Positions 55,301 to 62,020 of a DNA stretch of 64,000 nucleotides are shown one piece after another (position 1 is the stretch's first letter; each line of letters begins with the position of its first letter). The stretch lies in the NCBI RefSeq assembly GCF_026151205.1, contig NC_087077.1, positions 15,226,983-15,290,982 of the forward strand. Reading direction: 5' to 3'. Made by a program: the position numbers and the translations under genes. The stretch comes from Bolinopsis microptera (Eukaryota; Ctenophora; Tentaculata; Lobata; Bolinopsidae). A model generated the notes under the pieces. The model saw nothing but the letters and a program-made list of their open reading frames with translations, made no database searches and was not told the DNA's origin.

Positions 55301-58300
55301 CTATAGGTAAAAATATAATATTAATCATAAGCTAAAATGTACTAATCTTTGTATTCTAAATGGGGAAAAAGAAGAAACATTGTCAGTCAGTCGAGAAAAT
55401 TGTCAGTCAGGCTATATGGCAGCTTTGTGGATGTTGTGACTATGCTAGTACATCTAAACTAATTACAACACTACAAATCTATTATATTTGCTCACTAATC
55501 ATCAATTGGAGTAAGGTGAGATTTATAAATTCACTGATACTGATAGTTAGTGAGCAGCGATAGATAGCAAGTGATCATTACCCATCCTCCCAATACAGCT
55601 TATCACTTCTGGTAGTGTCATATTACATATATTAAAGCATACATCATAAGATACATACTACACAGTGTAGACTAGCTGCGTTGACCACGAACTGGTAGCT
55701 AGAGAATATATCTATATTTTATATGCTGTTCTCTGCTGAACATTTCGTACTCATTTTCGTTACCAGTTATGTACATAGAAGATGTGTTACTGATACGAAT
55801 GTTGAAGTTCATTGTTTATATAATCAGTTTTGATGACCTTTTTTAAAAAAAGTTCATCAAACCATTTTCCTACTGTTCCCATTTCAGTGGTGCAGCGTAG
55901 CTTTTAGTTTTATGTTTTCTTGTTTTTTCGGTTGAATTTGATATTACCATCTTTATTGTCTTGACCATTGACCAAGATTTGTCACGGTAGTAAATATTGT
56001 TTAACAATAAAATGTATGGTCCCTACTTTTGATTAGTTTAAAATATATCTAATATTTTTCTTATGAATCACATTCACACATTTGCTCACATTTGAGCCAT
56101 TTAGAATGAATGATACGGAGCTGCTACTCCTGCTCCTTAACCAAGTCGAGCTGATCATAAGTAAAGATAGCTTCCACAAATTGTATGGATTTATTCTAGA
56201 AGATTACCTAACTAACCGGAGAATATTCTCGAAAATTTGTCGTGACCACGCTGACCATGTCGAACAATTTGTAAAAGTATCTGGGATGGCTAGAACGGTG
56301 GGCGGCTCAGTGACGATAGTGGCTGGTGGAATAGCTATTTTGGGAATCATTCTGGCACCTTTCACTGCTGCTGCTTCATTAGGATTGACCATTGGAGGAG
56401 TGACCGGGGGGATCTTAGGAGCTGGTACCTCAGTCACGGCAGGAATGGTGAAACACATCAGCATTAGATCTGATAAGAGGAAAATTAAGGAAGCTTTAAA
56501 GAAATTCGACGCCCAAGAGAAGGTTATCAGCGTTTTATTAAAAGGAGTTCATGACAATTTAAATCTTTTAACTGATCTAAAGAAAAGAGGTGTGACCAAA
56601 TCCAAAGCTGGAATAGCATTTAAAGGGCTGACAGGTGCTGGTAGTGTAGCTATGGACGGAGTCAGGTTAGCAAAAGCTGTCAATGGAACAGTTACATTTG
56701 GTAAGTCTGCCAAACTGGCCGCATTTGCAAATAATGTTTCTACTTTCATCAGAGCGGATGTGGCCCATGCCACGAACTTAGCAGAGGGGGCTGCTGCTCC
56801 AGGACTCTTTGGTAAAGCAGTGGTAGTTGCTGGCACCACCACAGCTAAAGTGTTTTCAGGAGTGTTTGCTGCATTTGGTATTGGGTTAGGTATATGGGAC
56901 ATAGTTAAGGGTGTAAAGGACATTAAAGGTTCAAAGATTGCGCTCGCTTTCAGAGAGTTTGCTGATGAATATGATGAGAGCACTGAAAAATTGCTAATCG
57001 GGATTGAGCAGTTGCCTAAGTTGATCCATCATGACTGTGTTCCGTGACTTAAATTTTGTATTTAAAATTTTCAGACATCATCCTGATCTTTCGTTGTGCT
57101 TAGCTGGTGGAACATGTACGTGATTCTACCGTTTTTATTTACTGTACATATTATAAATATTTTATACAGGATGTACATGTATTTCATTAATGGTCCAGTA
57201 AAAGTTATTATCGTTATTTACCCAAACATTTTTCGCTCTTTTGAGAGGGTCAATCATGATTGATTACTGGGGACAATACTTGATTTTTTTTTCTTCATAT
57301 TGAGAGGATAATATAGTAATAAATTTATCCAAACATTTTTAACGACTTTGACTATTTAATCTTTATGTATATTTTGATAAGATTCATGATTAAGTTCAAC
57401 AGCGCTTATTTTACAGTTGTTATTGCTTAATAATTATTGTCATTCAGAATTGGTTATGATGCAATTAAATTTATTTAGTTTCATTTTCGCTCGTAGAATG
57501 TATTGAAACTGGGGATCTTATTATACTTTTTAAAACTAAAAATTTACAATCCATCTCTAAGTTAAGACCTGTTCTCTCTTCAACCTTAACCCTTGAGTTC
57601 TTCTTCTTTTTTCATCTAAAATAGAACAAAATATATCAAAAGTATCGGTACTAAATTTTGATCAAATAAATGTGGCACAAGAATTCTGTTTTCGAATGAT
57701 AGTTAATTATACGATGAGAACTATATCTGGATACCGTGCTCTTATCATTAAACGTCGACTCTTACTTTTCTTAAAAAGTGCAAGTGTTTTCCTTGTCGCA
57801 ACAACATGATAGTCAACAATTTGGACGTTGTCATTAGTAAAGTCAATCCCAATCAAGATATTTTATCCCGGGAATTGAGAAAATTTGGCTTGAAATACGT
57901 CGGGAATCCTGGTGTCGGGATCGACGTAATATCGTGAGTGGCTGACTCTAAACCACTTTCCCGTGCAGGTAGAAAGTTTGCCTTCATCAAGGAGAAGTTC
58001 GGCGGGAATAACGGTGGGAGTTGACAAAGTAGCCAAGTTCAAATCTGCTCCTGCTAAAGCTAAAGGGTAAGCCAGATCAATGTAGTGAACATGGGTGCTT
58101 CAGTCATCAGTGCAGATCACATCAATTTTGTTTACATAGCGATTCTTATGTGTTATATGTTTTTTATAGTTGACCGGAAATGTTTCAAATTTGTGATTCC
58201 AATTATGGAAATGGTTGGAATTTCAAACATTAAATTGAATTATTAAATTTGAAACTGAAAGTATTGAGATCATTTTGAAATGTATCTGCTTCAGGTAGTT

Positions 58301-59341
58301 TCTTAATTCATATTCCATATTAATTATACTGTTGCTGAACATTAGTCAGCGGAGGGAGGAACATCTTGGAATTGTTATAAAAAGCAAACCGTTATGGAAT
58401 CATATAATATTTACTCATGGTCCATTATTAGTCAGTTGTTCTTAAAAATTGTTCTTATTTTCAGTGATCTCGCTGATCAAACATCATACGCTGGACACTT
58501 CAAGGCCACAGATGGCAAAATGAGGTCCTCAAAGAAAACAGGTAACTGAATTGATAAATTCTGCTTCTGTCAAATTGGAAAGCTAAATTGTACCACTAAT
58601 AAACAAGGCGAATATTTGTAAATTCATAGATGATCTGTGATCGCGGTCACTGATCGTGAGCATGAGGCGGTTTGTAATAGGACTTTAAAATCAAAACCAC
58701 ATATAACATTATAACTGTCGAATAACTAAAATAAGATTAGAATATAAATCTACAACCAGTACACCTAATAACACGGTTGTTTCTTTCAGACGCCACAGTA
58801 AGTTTCGGAAGGGACTTCTACGCGGGCACCTCATATGCTGATCATTACAAGACTAAAACCTGTCTGGTACCAACCCTGGACAAACTGGACGAGTACACTT
58901 TTAAGAACCTTCAAGCCGGCCACAGGATTTATTCGGTATGTAGCACAAACCATATTTTATAGTTTTTACAAATAGTGCTATTAAATCCCCACCATGACAA
59001 ATATGCAAATGCCCGGGTATGGATGTCTGATTTTCCCGATTTTCCAGAAACTGTATTTGGCAATTTTTGGGCTTATAACATGCTCTACGATAATAACGAC
59101 CAATGCTGCATTCTAAAGTCGTAAAGAGCTAACATTAGAATTCCTTTTAAAAATATAATATTGCTACAAGAGTGAACAATGAATAGATTATATTTAAGTT
59201 TTAAAAAGGGAAATCTCTGAAAAATATATTATACTCCAGAAATACTAATCTTATGATCACCAGATCAATTGCGGATGTCCTCCAGTGGGCGCCTGTGGAT
59301 GTACACCACCACCTACTGCTACAAGTGTAAAAGCTGGCTAG
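31302..59341 (+). CDS. SAXO-like axonemal microtubule-stabilising protein, 20 exons (888 aa)
   Basis: Exons: 31302-31409, 32359-32463, 35515-35677, 35867-35977, 36730-36931, 37129-37300, 37590-37748, 38569-38698, 38822-38929, 39353-39554, 39803-39974, 40306-40464, 40843-40972, 41093-41200, 41680-41828, 42540-42629, 57969-58066, 58465-58541, 58790-58935, 59264-59341. All have GT-AG ends and agreeing phases. The N-terminus carries the SAXO/FAM154 cysteine motif (C7, C9, C12, C14, H17, C19: 'CVCEICSCGKHHC'). The rest is built of short repeats with signatures such as 'TSYADHYPGK', 'TLFSGKQDLTTIARADYK' and 'TVNKSDYV', which fits the tubulin-binding repeats of the family. The C-terminus is again Cys-rich ('CGCPPVGACGC'). 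Exons 5-9 and 10-14 are a recent duplicate pair; exons 2-4 are an older copy of modules 7-9. Intron 16 holds four APOL-like genes. Joining of exons 16 and 17 across 15 kb is inferred from phase and style. A role in cilia or flagella follows from the family. Confidence 0.82.
31410..32358 (+). other. SAXO intron 1
   Basis: Non-coding; contains a perfect hairpin at 31592-31624 (12-bp stem AAATCGTACGCC, 9-nt loop). Nothing else recognised. Confidence 0.5.
32961..34067 (+). mobile_element. Internally deleted hAT transposon inside the satellite
   Basis: 1107 bp with terminal inverted repeats starting CTTAGTTGTAGTGAACG, a string of GTTCACT/AGTGAAC motifs near both ends, and an 8-bp target duplication CATATTAT (32953-32960, 34068-34075), the hAT hallmark. 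It retains the C-terminal part of a transposase. Because the duplication is itself a piece of the satellite monomer, the evidence for it is the phase jump in the array. Confidence 0.85.
33145..33811 (+). pseudogene. hAT transposase C-terminal fragment
   Basis: An upstream frame gives 'FWIEVDYLCSILEPIIVLLR'. A second frame from 33332 holds the hAT C-terminal dimerisation region: 'DDPVSWWSNFG', 'LQSFAMKALSQSTSASPCE' and 'NWSLYDWVLNKK'. The WW, the SxSxxCE and the NWS are the conserved landmarks. The catalytic D residues and BED finger are absent, so it is non-functional. Confidence 0.75.
35978..36729 (+). other. SAXO intron 4
   Basis: AT-rich, with a run of TTAATTAATTAATTATTAAT near 36155-36190. 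Otherwise nothing recognised. Its last roughly 35 bp start the duplicated block. Confidence 0.5.
36695..39158 (+). repeat. Intragenic tandem duplication, copy A (SAXO exons 5-9)
   Basis: Starts near TAGTTCTAAATATCTGAAC, and its intron and exon sequence recurs nearly unchanged in copy B. It ends at 39158 inside the tRNA-derived head of a SINE ('cccaagcggacgaccg'). Copy A has gained the 506-bp MITE at 37760-38265. Exon lengths are identical to copy B (202, 172, 159, 130, 108). Confidence 0.93.
37760..38265. mobile_element. 506-bp MITE in SAXO intron 7, absent from the duplicate
   Basis: Terminal inverted repeats begin CCTTACAAGACATATTTAT. TA flanks both sides (37758-37759, 38266-38267). A roughly 40-bp direct repeat with 'attttggcggtccgaaaata' lies near each end (37794, 38178). 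The paralogous intron at about 40465-40490 reads straight through GTTAGTAGTTAGTACACC, showing the empty site. TA target suggests Tc1/mariner type. Confidence 0.88.
39159..39352 (+). repeat. Five tandem copies of a 3' splice acceptor segment (before SAXO exon 10)
   Basis: A 43-47 bp unit (TATCTGAACTTACTCTCTCC, then CTCAG and AGCTGAA) recurs five times between about 39160 and 39360; the last copy is the authentic acceptor at 39351-39352. Using an upstream copy would read AGCTGAAAGTTCTAAATATC then TGA, an early stop. Confidence 0.9.
39300..41420 (+). repeat. Intragenic tandem duplication, copy B (SAXO exons 10-14)
   Basis: Second copy of the block at 36695-39158. Coding differences are few (for example GELELST against GELDLST, GRPHL against GRPYL, HDKVG against HEKVG, DKMTM against DAMTM). 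It carries the complete SINE of which copy A has only the first 49 bp. Local tandem repeats of 'gttagtacaccc..gctgttatagtagtggga' expand intron 12 at 40480-40620. Confidence 0.93.
41370..41535 (+). mobile_element. tRNA-derived SINE candidate
   Basis: The head (41370-41441) resembles a tRNA: acceptor GGCCGGG, D arm GTGT/ATAC, anticodon loop TTCCCAA (would read CCC, Gly) and a B box-like GGGTTTGATTC. A non-tRNA body follows ('gtcggatgcaggtcggccac') and an A-rich end near 41520-41530. A truncated head lies at 39110-39158 in copy A. Confidence 0.6.
41865..42341 (+). mobile_element. Possible non-autonomous Helitron in SAXO intron 15
   Basis: Starts TCTATACTAATCATC directly after A (41864) and ends CTAG directly before T (42342), which fits Helitron insertion between A and T with 5' TC and 3' CTRR. 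A GC-rich stretch with self-complementary CCCGGG lies just before the end. No empty site is available here, and similar 'ctatactaat..gtccgtctgtgtgtg' starts occur in other repeat types. Confidence 0.42.
42630..45158 (+). other. First part of SAXO intron 16, no gene recognised
   Basis: 2.5 kb of AT-rich DNA. A G run at 44526-44539 is flanked by direct 'ctgacgtcat' repeats (44511 and 44597), possibly MITE debris. No supported ORF. Confidence 0.4.
45159..46085 (+). CDS. Apolipoprotein L-like protein, paralogue 1 (308 aa)
   Basis: No introns in the coding region. After a charged N-terminal helix (1-75) comes a long Gly-rich hydrophobic hairpin at about 84-134 ('GGSVTVVSGGLLVLGVIL', 'SPFTFGASLGLTIGG'), the signature segment of the APOL family. 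A Lys-rich helical part follows (135-185), then a second hydrophobic segment at about 233-252 ('VFSGIFAGVGMLFGAYDI') and 'VKDIKGSEIAEKFRKFA'. Compared with paralogue 2 it has two in-frame losses, near residue 188 and near 231. APOL proteins associate with membranes and lipids and some form channels; the function here is unknown. It lies inside SAXO intron 16 on the same strand. A CAG one base before the ATG suggests a 5' UTR splice acceptor. AATAAA-type signals follow near 46361. Confidence 0.82.
   Translation: MNLTSENELMLQKEFLVLQEFHEEFYEEFHEQIHLVADKNMFQKKNGFTLSDYLSNRREFSTVCREHADHLEKFAMGSGIAKTVGGSVTVVSGGLLVLGVILSPFTFGASLGLTIGGIAGGIVGSGTTIGATIAKDRNIMSDQKKITEALKTFEHQDKVVSTLLKGVKDNVKRISKIIESGIFDKILRDITGGGIGFIYKGHKLGDIIADTVKIATKFASIADDIAVISAETTAKVFSGIFAGVGMLFGAYDIYNGVKDIKGSEIAEKFRKFAKEYDEETICLENQIFRLTICSLNLDVSLRQITNYK
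46490..46491. other. Empty Helitron target site
   Basis: The A|T step corresponding to the insertion point of the 544-bp Helitron in the duplicated copy (52960|53505). Confidence 0.8.
46995..47452 (-). pseudogene. pogo/Jerky-like DDE transposase relic, copy 1
   Basis: Minus-strand 'LLVYDVFKGHFAEKVNEI', 'HELVPANITNLFQPLNMTVN' and 'KDIF' match the end of the DDE superfamily 1 catalytic domain (third acidic region, PxxxTxxxQPLD). After a break and frame change comes 'LSKIKPLHAEWLVKVNTEM' and an acidic C-terminus. The QPLD acidic residue reads N. N-terminal DNA-binding parts are missing. Confidence 0.7.
47453..48477. other. Non-coding stretch with a palindrome and CACTGTATTAATAC repeats
   Basis: A 24-bp palindrome (AAATCGTAAACATG and its mirror) at about 47943-47966. 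CACTGTATTAATAC-type phrases at about 47868, 47920 (variant) and 47974, with another at about 49873 beyond the Penelope relic. No gene. Confidence 0.5.
48478..49873 (-). pseudogene. Penelope-like element: RT and GIY-YIG endonuclease, 5'-truncated, frameshifted
   Basis: Minus strand. The first frame (49574-49873) has 'FFAADISALYTNINV'. After a frameshift near 49620 comes 'LFMGLRPGPFCAI', the RT active site 'FYKRYIDDA' and 'FLNTEVRI'. The C-terminal part carries a GIY-YIG nuclease: 'NVVYKIKCKLCDQLYVGETS', then 'HARVGEHLR'. Another frameshift near 48690 leads to the end of the domain ('RRKIFEAMFI', stop at 48478). The order RT then GIY-YIG is diagnostic of Penelope elements. The N-terminal third is missing. 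Confidence 0.88.
50037..50370 (-). pseudogene. pogo/Jerky-like DDE transposase relic, copy 2
   Basis: Same sequence as 47180-47430 with an extra 62-75 bp insertion near 50218-50292, which is flanked by a repeated ATAATTTCGTT. Not coding. Confidence 0.7.
50460..50535. repeat. Small foldback: 24-bp inverted repeats with a 28-nt spacer
   Basis: Arms 50460-50483 and 50512-50535 (core TTATTTGAACGGACATTAA) differ at one base. Could be a very small MITE or a hairpin. Confidence 0.75.
50536..51547 (+). other. Intronic spacer, no gene recognised
   Basis: Two short open frames overlap at 50725-50990 but show no family features. The rest is AT-rich. Confidence 0.4.
51571..52578 (+). CDS. Apolipoprotein L-like protein, paralogue 2 (335 aa)
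   Basis: Near-identical to paralogue 1 through the hydrophobic hairpin ('SGGLLVLGVILSPFTFGAS'). It has a shorter N-terminus (the EFHEEFYEEFHEQ-like repeat is absent) and two extra in-frame pieces: around 'KRLKNNIPIRSLHKISGQ' and around 'GRAVMAAGSTT'. The latter corresponds to residues also present in paralogues 3 and 4 (VVVAGTTTAKVFSG), so paralogue 1 is the one that lost sequence. Intronless coding region; CAGGATG context at the start. No signal peptide is obvious. Confidence 0.82.
   Translation: MNLTAENELMLQKEFLVLQEFQELIHLVADENTFQKKNGFTLPDYLNNRREFSTVCREHADHLEKFAKGSGIAKTVGGSVTVVSGGLLVLGVILSPFTFGASLGLTIGGIAGGIVGSGTTIGATIAKDRNIISDQKKITEALKTFEHQDKVVSTLLNGVKDNVKRISEIIESGICDKILQYIATKRLKNNIPIRSLHKISGQISTTGGGIGLIYKGFKFGDTIVDAVSIASKFANIADDIAVISAETAGRAVMAAGSTTAIVFSGIFAGFGIVFGAYDIYSGVKDIKGSEIAEKFRKFAKKYDEETICLENKIFRLTICSLNLDVSLKQGQITNG
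52961..53504 (+). mobile_element. Non-autonomous Helitron (544 bp) with matching empty site
   Basis: Begins TCTTACTATATATAAAGC after host A and ends CTAG before host T, with no target duplication. The undisrupted site is present in the duplicated flank at 46490|46491 ('gggagaca|tacttag'). 5' TC, 3' CTRR and A|T insertion are all Helitron hallmarks. No Rep/helicase inside. Confidence 0.8.
53831..54022 (+). other. Spacer before APOL paralogue 3
   Basis: AT-rich; contains repeated AATGTTTAAA/ACGTTTTTAATG phrases just before the gene. Confidence 0.4.
54023..54979 (+). CDS. Apolipoprotein L-like protein, paralogue 3 (318 aa)
   Basis: Same architecture: short helical N-terminus with 'GFTLEDYLSNRR' and 'CRDHADHIEQFVKGSG', a Gly/Ala-rich hydrophobic hairpin ('GGVAILGIILAPFSLTAAAS'), charged helices, then 'GTTTAKVFSGVFAAFGIGIG' and 'DIVTGTKDIQGSEIA'. 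Closer to paralogue 4 than to 1 or 2. Intronless; TAGGATG at the start. AATAAA at 55029-55034 gives a short 3' UTR, which supports an independent transcript. Confidence 0.82.
   Translation: MCHSDDTELLEVLLSQVELITSKDEFYKMYGFTLEDYLSNRRIFSKICRDHADHIEQFVKGSGIARAIGGSVTIVAGGVAILGIILAPFSLTAAASLGLTVGGVAAGMLGAGTSVTAGIVKDSNIRSDKKEIEEALEKFETQEDIINNLLEGVYESLNKLSYLMKKGPTEVVIAIKGLAGASGMAIKGVRLAKTVGTTVKLADSAKIVSFANNVSNFIDPAAVSTIAEAPGLRLFGKAVVVAGTTTAKVFSGVFAAFGIGIGVWDIVTGTKDIQGSEIANNYIEFADQYDENTANLITGVEQLSRLLDQNCDTHYAMI
54980..56081 (+). other. Spacer between APOL paralogues 3 and 4
   Basis: Has a 'catctagcgt' short repeat near 55080-55105. The open frame at 55360-55563 has no recognisable motif. No gene called. 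Confidence 0.4.
56082..57047 (+). CDS. Apolipoprotein L-like protein, paralogue 4 (about 317-321 aa)
   Basis: Residues 'GSVTIVAGGIAILGIILAPF' and 'LGLTIGGVTGGILGAGTS' form the APOL-type hydrophobic hairpin. The second hydrophobic part is 'GTTTAKVFSGVFAAFGIGLG', followed by 'DIVKGVKDIKGSKIALAF'. The first ATG is 56082, but the ATG at 56106 (AATGAATGATACGG) aligns with the start of paralogue 3 and is preceded by TTAG plus one base, so the shorter start is favoured. Intronless, last of the four-gene array. Confidence 0.82.
   Translation: MLTFEPFRMNDTELLLLLLNQVELIISKDSFHKLYGFILEDYLTNRRIFSKICRDHADHVEQFVKVSGMARTVGGSVTIVAGGIAILGIILAPFTAAASLGLTIGGVTGGILGAGTSVTAGMVKHISIRSDKRKIKEALKKFDAQEKVISVLLKGVHDNLNLLTDLKKRGVTKSKAGIAFKGLTGAGSVAMDGVRLAKAVNGTVTFGKSAKLAAFANNVSTFIRADVAHATNLAEGAAAPGLFGKAVVVAGTTTAKVFSGVFAAFGIGLGIWDIVKGVKDIKGSKIALAFREFADEYDESTEKLLIGIEQLPKLIHHDCVP
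57048..57968 (+). other. Last part of SAXO intron 16
   Basis: AT-rich, no gene. Ends with the acceptor GTGCAG at 57963-57968. Confidence 0.5.
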
Positions 59342-59637
59342 AGACTCCACTGGTGCTACCATTTTAGAACGATGTGGCGGAGATACTCCTTGAATTTTGA
59401 TGAAAACGAAATCATTGAAAGGATTGACCTTCTAGTTTTAGTGAATAGGAAGGAAATGAAGTTATTTTAGCACCGTAAAATTAATTTCAGTCAGAATTAC
59501 GGTACCAGTGAAACGATAGTTTTATTGTTGTTTTGAAATGTTAATGATGATGTGAAGAGAAATTATGATGATTATTTATATAATATATTAGTAAATTTTT
59601 ATTTAATTATTTATTAAGAAGTTCTATCTTTAGCTTG

Positions 59638-59643
59638 AATAAA
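59638..59643 (+). terminator. Polyadenylation signal of the SAXO-like gene
   Basis: AATAAA about 300 nt after the stop, with a second AATAAA some 12 nt later. Confidence 0.6.
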
Positions 59644-59659
59644 ATGTAAATAAATATAA

Positions 59660-62020
59660 TAGTCGGCAACTTCCTACAATTGGGTAATCACGAAATTAAG
59701 AGTTGGGACCCGGCGGCCCGTACAGCACAACCTCTATTAACCGTGACAAGTAGTGTCTTCAAGTATGCAGCTAGTATTAGTAAACCCGCCACCCGGCCTC
59801 GTAGATACAAATGGTACGCCAAATGGTTGTAGTTGTCTAGTTGTAACGTTTAGCACTGTTCGTGTTATATTTTGGGCTCTTTTCTACTTTTTTGAGATTT
59901 TCAGTTTTTTATTGAATTCTGTGGTCACATATCTGAAAGGTAGGTCTGCTATAAAAATCGGGAACCACGTGAAAAAAAGTCTGATACATCATATGGTCCT
60001 TTTTACCCTGTAACTCCACAATAGACGTGGATTCTCGTGGGGAGTTGATGCACATTTGTTCACTTTTAAGGGTAAGTACCTGTTCAGCAGAGGAAATAGG
60101 TGATGCACATTTTGTTTTATGGAACGCTTGTAACTCCTTCTTGTTACCCCCGTTTGAAGGTCCCCAATTATTTTCTGAACGAAAGCTTAAAAATAACCGA
60201 GAAATCGACTCATTTTGATGACTGTTCTTGAGCTAAAATCGATTTAACTAGGTTTCAGAACCTATAAACACTTCCTTATCCATCAAAATTGATATTTTAT
60301 AGTTAATATGAGCAACCTGCAACAAGCAACATATATTTTGATCCTTCGGTTCTTGGTTCTACTCATGGCCTAGGGGGTTAAGCTGAAACCGAAAGATCGA
60401 GCAATAGTCACCTTAACCTTAGGTACACGTACTCAAGTTCGACACGCACTCTAGTTCGACACGTACTGTAGTTCGACAAACCCTAAGGTTCGACTCTGTC
60501 GAACTAAAGTGCACTACCTGGACTCAATTTCGACACGTACTAAAAAATTCGACTTACCTGGGGACCCCAGGCTATCATGTTCATGAACATATTCCGCCGA
60601 ACAGAGATGGCAACAAGTTCAGCCCTCTCCGCTGATAAGAACATGTGCCTGATAAGTGATAACATGTGCCAATGTAATAATTACTAGCAAATTTCCACGC
60701 TGAAGATAGCGCGGAGCAAAATTTTGTAAATAATAAACTGTTGTTCGCGCGGCTTTATCAATAATTTGGAGCATGTCTTTGGCGCGTTACATAAACGCAC
60801 CATCGCAAGTCCGCCGAACATTAACCAGTCACCCAGAAATTGCCACGTCACCACGCGGCTGTGTACAGTGCCACGTCTTTTGGAATCACGCATTACCCTG
60901 CAACTAACCAAGTTGTGTTTAAAATCATATTTATACAAGGTGACAAATGACTCGAGTCTTGAAGACATTATGCCCTCATCGACATTAGCAAGTGACTTCA
61001 ACTAATGTAACTTAATTATCTCCTATACCTTATTATAATAGAGTTGTGTGCAGCCCCCGGAAAAGCGACGAATCATTCTAGAAAAAGCAGGTTTTCTCAA
61101 TTTCGTGGAGATTCCAGAATTTCCGTTAAATCGCTAGACTTTCTAAATTTTATCGTATGAACAGTTAAATACTTCTAGAACATACTACTTCTAGAACATA
61201 TTACATAAAATAAACCTATGAAGGAAAATGCCTTCGTCCCGGGAAAGGGACGAAACATTGCAGAATCGTTAGAACTTTCTAAATTTCATGGTGATTCTAG
61301 AATTTCTGTAAAGTTGCTAGAATTTATAAATATCGACGCGTAAACAATTAAATACTTCTAGAACATACTACATAAAATAACACTGACCTATGTAATGGAC
61401 GGAAAATGCTTTTCCTTGTTTTTCAAAATACTGCCGCCTGACACAGTAAAACAACAATTTCAGACTGTACAAAAAATATGTACAAATCATAAATGCAGGT
61501 ATAAAATCTTCTTGAAAGTAAAGTTATAAAAATAAAAAGTTTTGATGGTAGGCCCTCATACATTTTTTCGTTCTAAATGTTTTGATTCTATTAAAGTGAA
61601 AAATAAGGTCAAACCGGCATATAAAAGTATAAAGGAACTAATAACAAAAGATTGGCATCATCTTAATAATTTAATATTTATAAATTGACATTTTATAAAA
61701 CTCTTATTATGAAATGTATTTAAGATGATTAATCATAATTTAAAAATAAAACATATAAATTGTATCAAAATATATTTCGTAATCCATACGGCTTAAATAA
61801 AATACCCTAGATTAAAAGTAGCATAATTCGGAAAAAACAATATCTTAATGAATCCCTTTTGGTCCGATTTCATATAACAATTAACACTGTGCAATTAAAT
61901 TAAAAAAACCCTAATTCATGACTGTATCAAATATTTGGCAGAGAGATATCATTATCTAAGTTGTTAAGTTCTGTTTCAATTCAATCATCAGTAAATCTGC
62001 TAAAGTAATTCCGTGATTGT
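59660..62020. other. Intergenic DNA between SAXO (plus) and PLOD (minus), tail-to-tail
   Basis: Contains a cluster of 'agttcgacacgtact' phrases at 60430-60560 and a roughly 190-bp direct duplication (61057-61215 and 61247-61385) with 'tacttctagaacatact' and 'gggacgaa' phrases. Open frames at 59753-60218 and 60684-61005 show no family features. Confidence 0.5.
61057..61385. repeat. Imperfect direct duplication, about 190-bp period
   Basis: Both copies share AAAGCGACGAA/AAAGGGACGAA, GAATTTCCGT/GAATTTCTGT and AATACTTCTAGAACATACT. Origin unknown. Confidence 0.7.

Noticed and set aside
57801-57950. Possible extra SAXO exon or tRNA before exon 17
   Set aside because: No acceptor/donor pair in a compatible phase and no stable cloverleaf could be drawn.
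60684-61005. Open frames on both strands near 60.7-61.0 kb
   Set aside because: No recognisable domain, no splice context and no similarity between frames that would indicate a gene.
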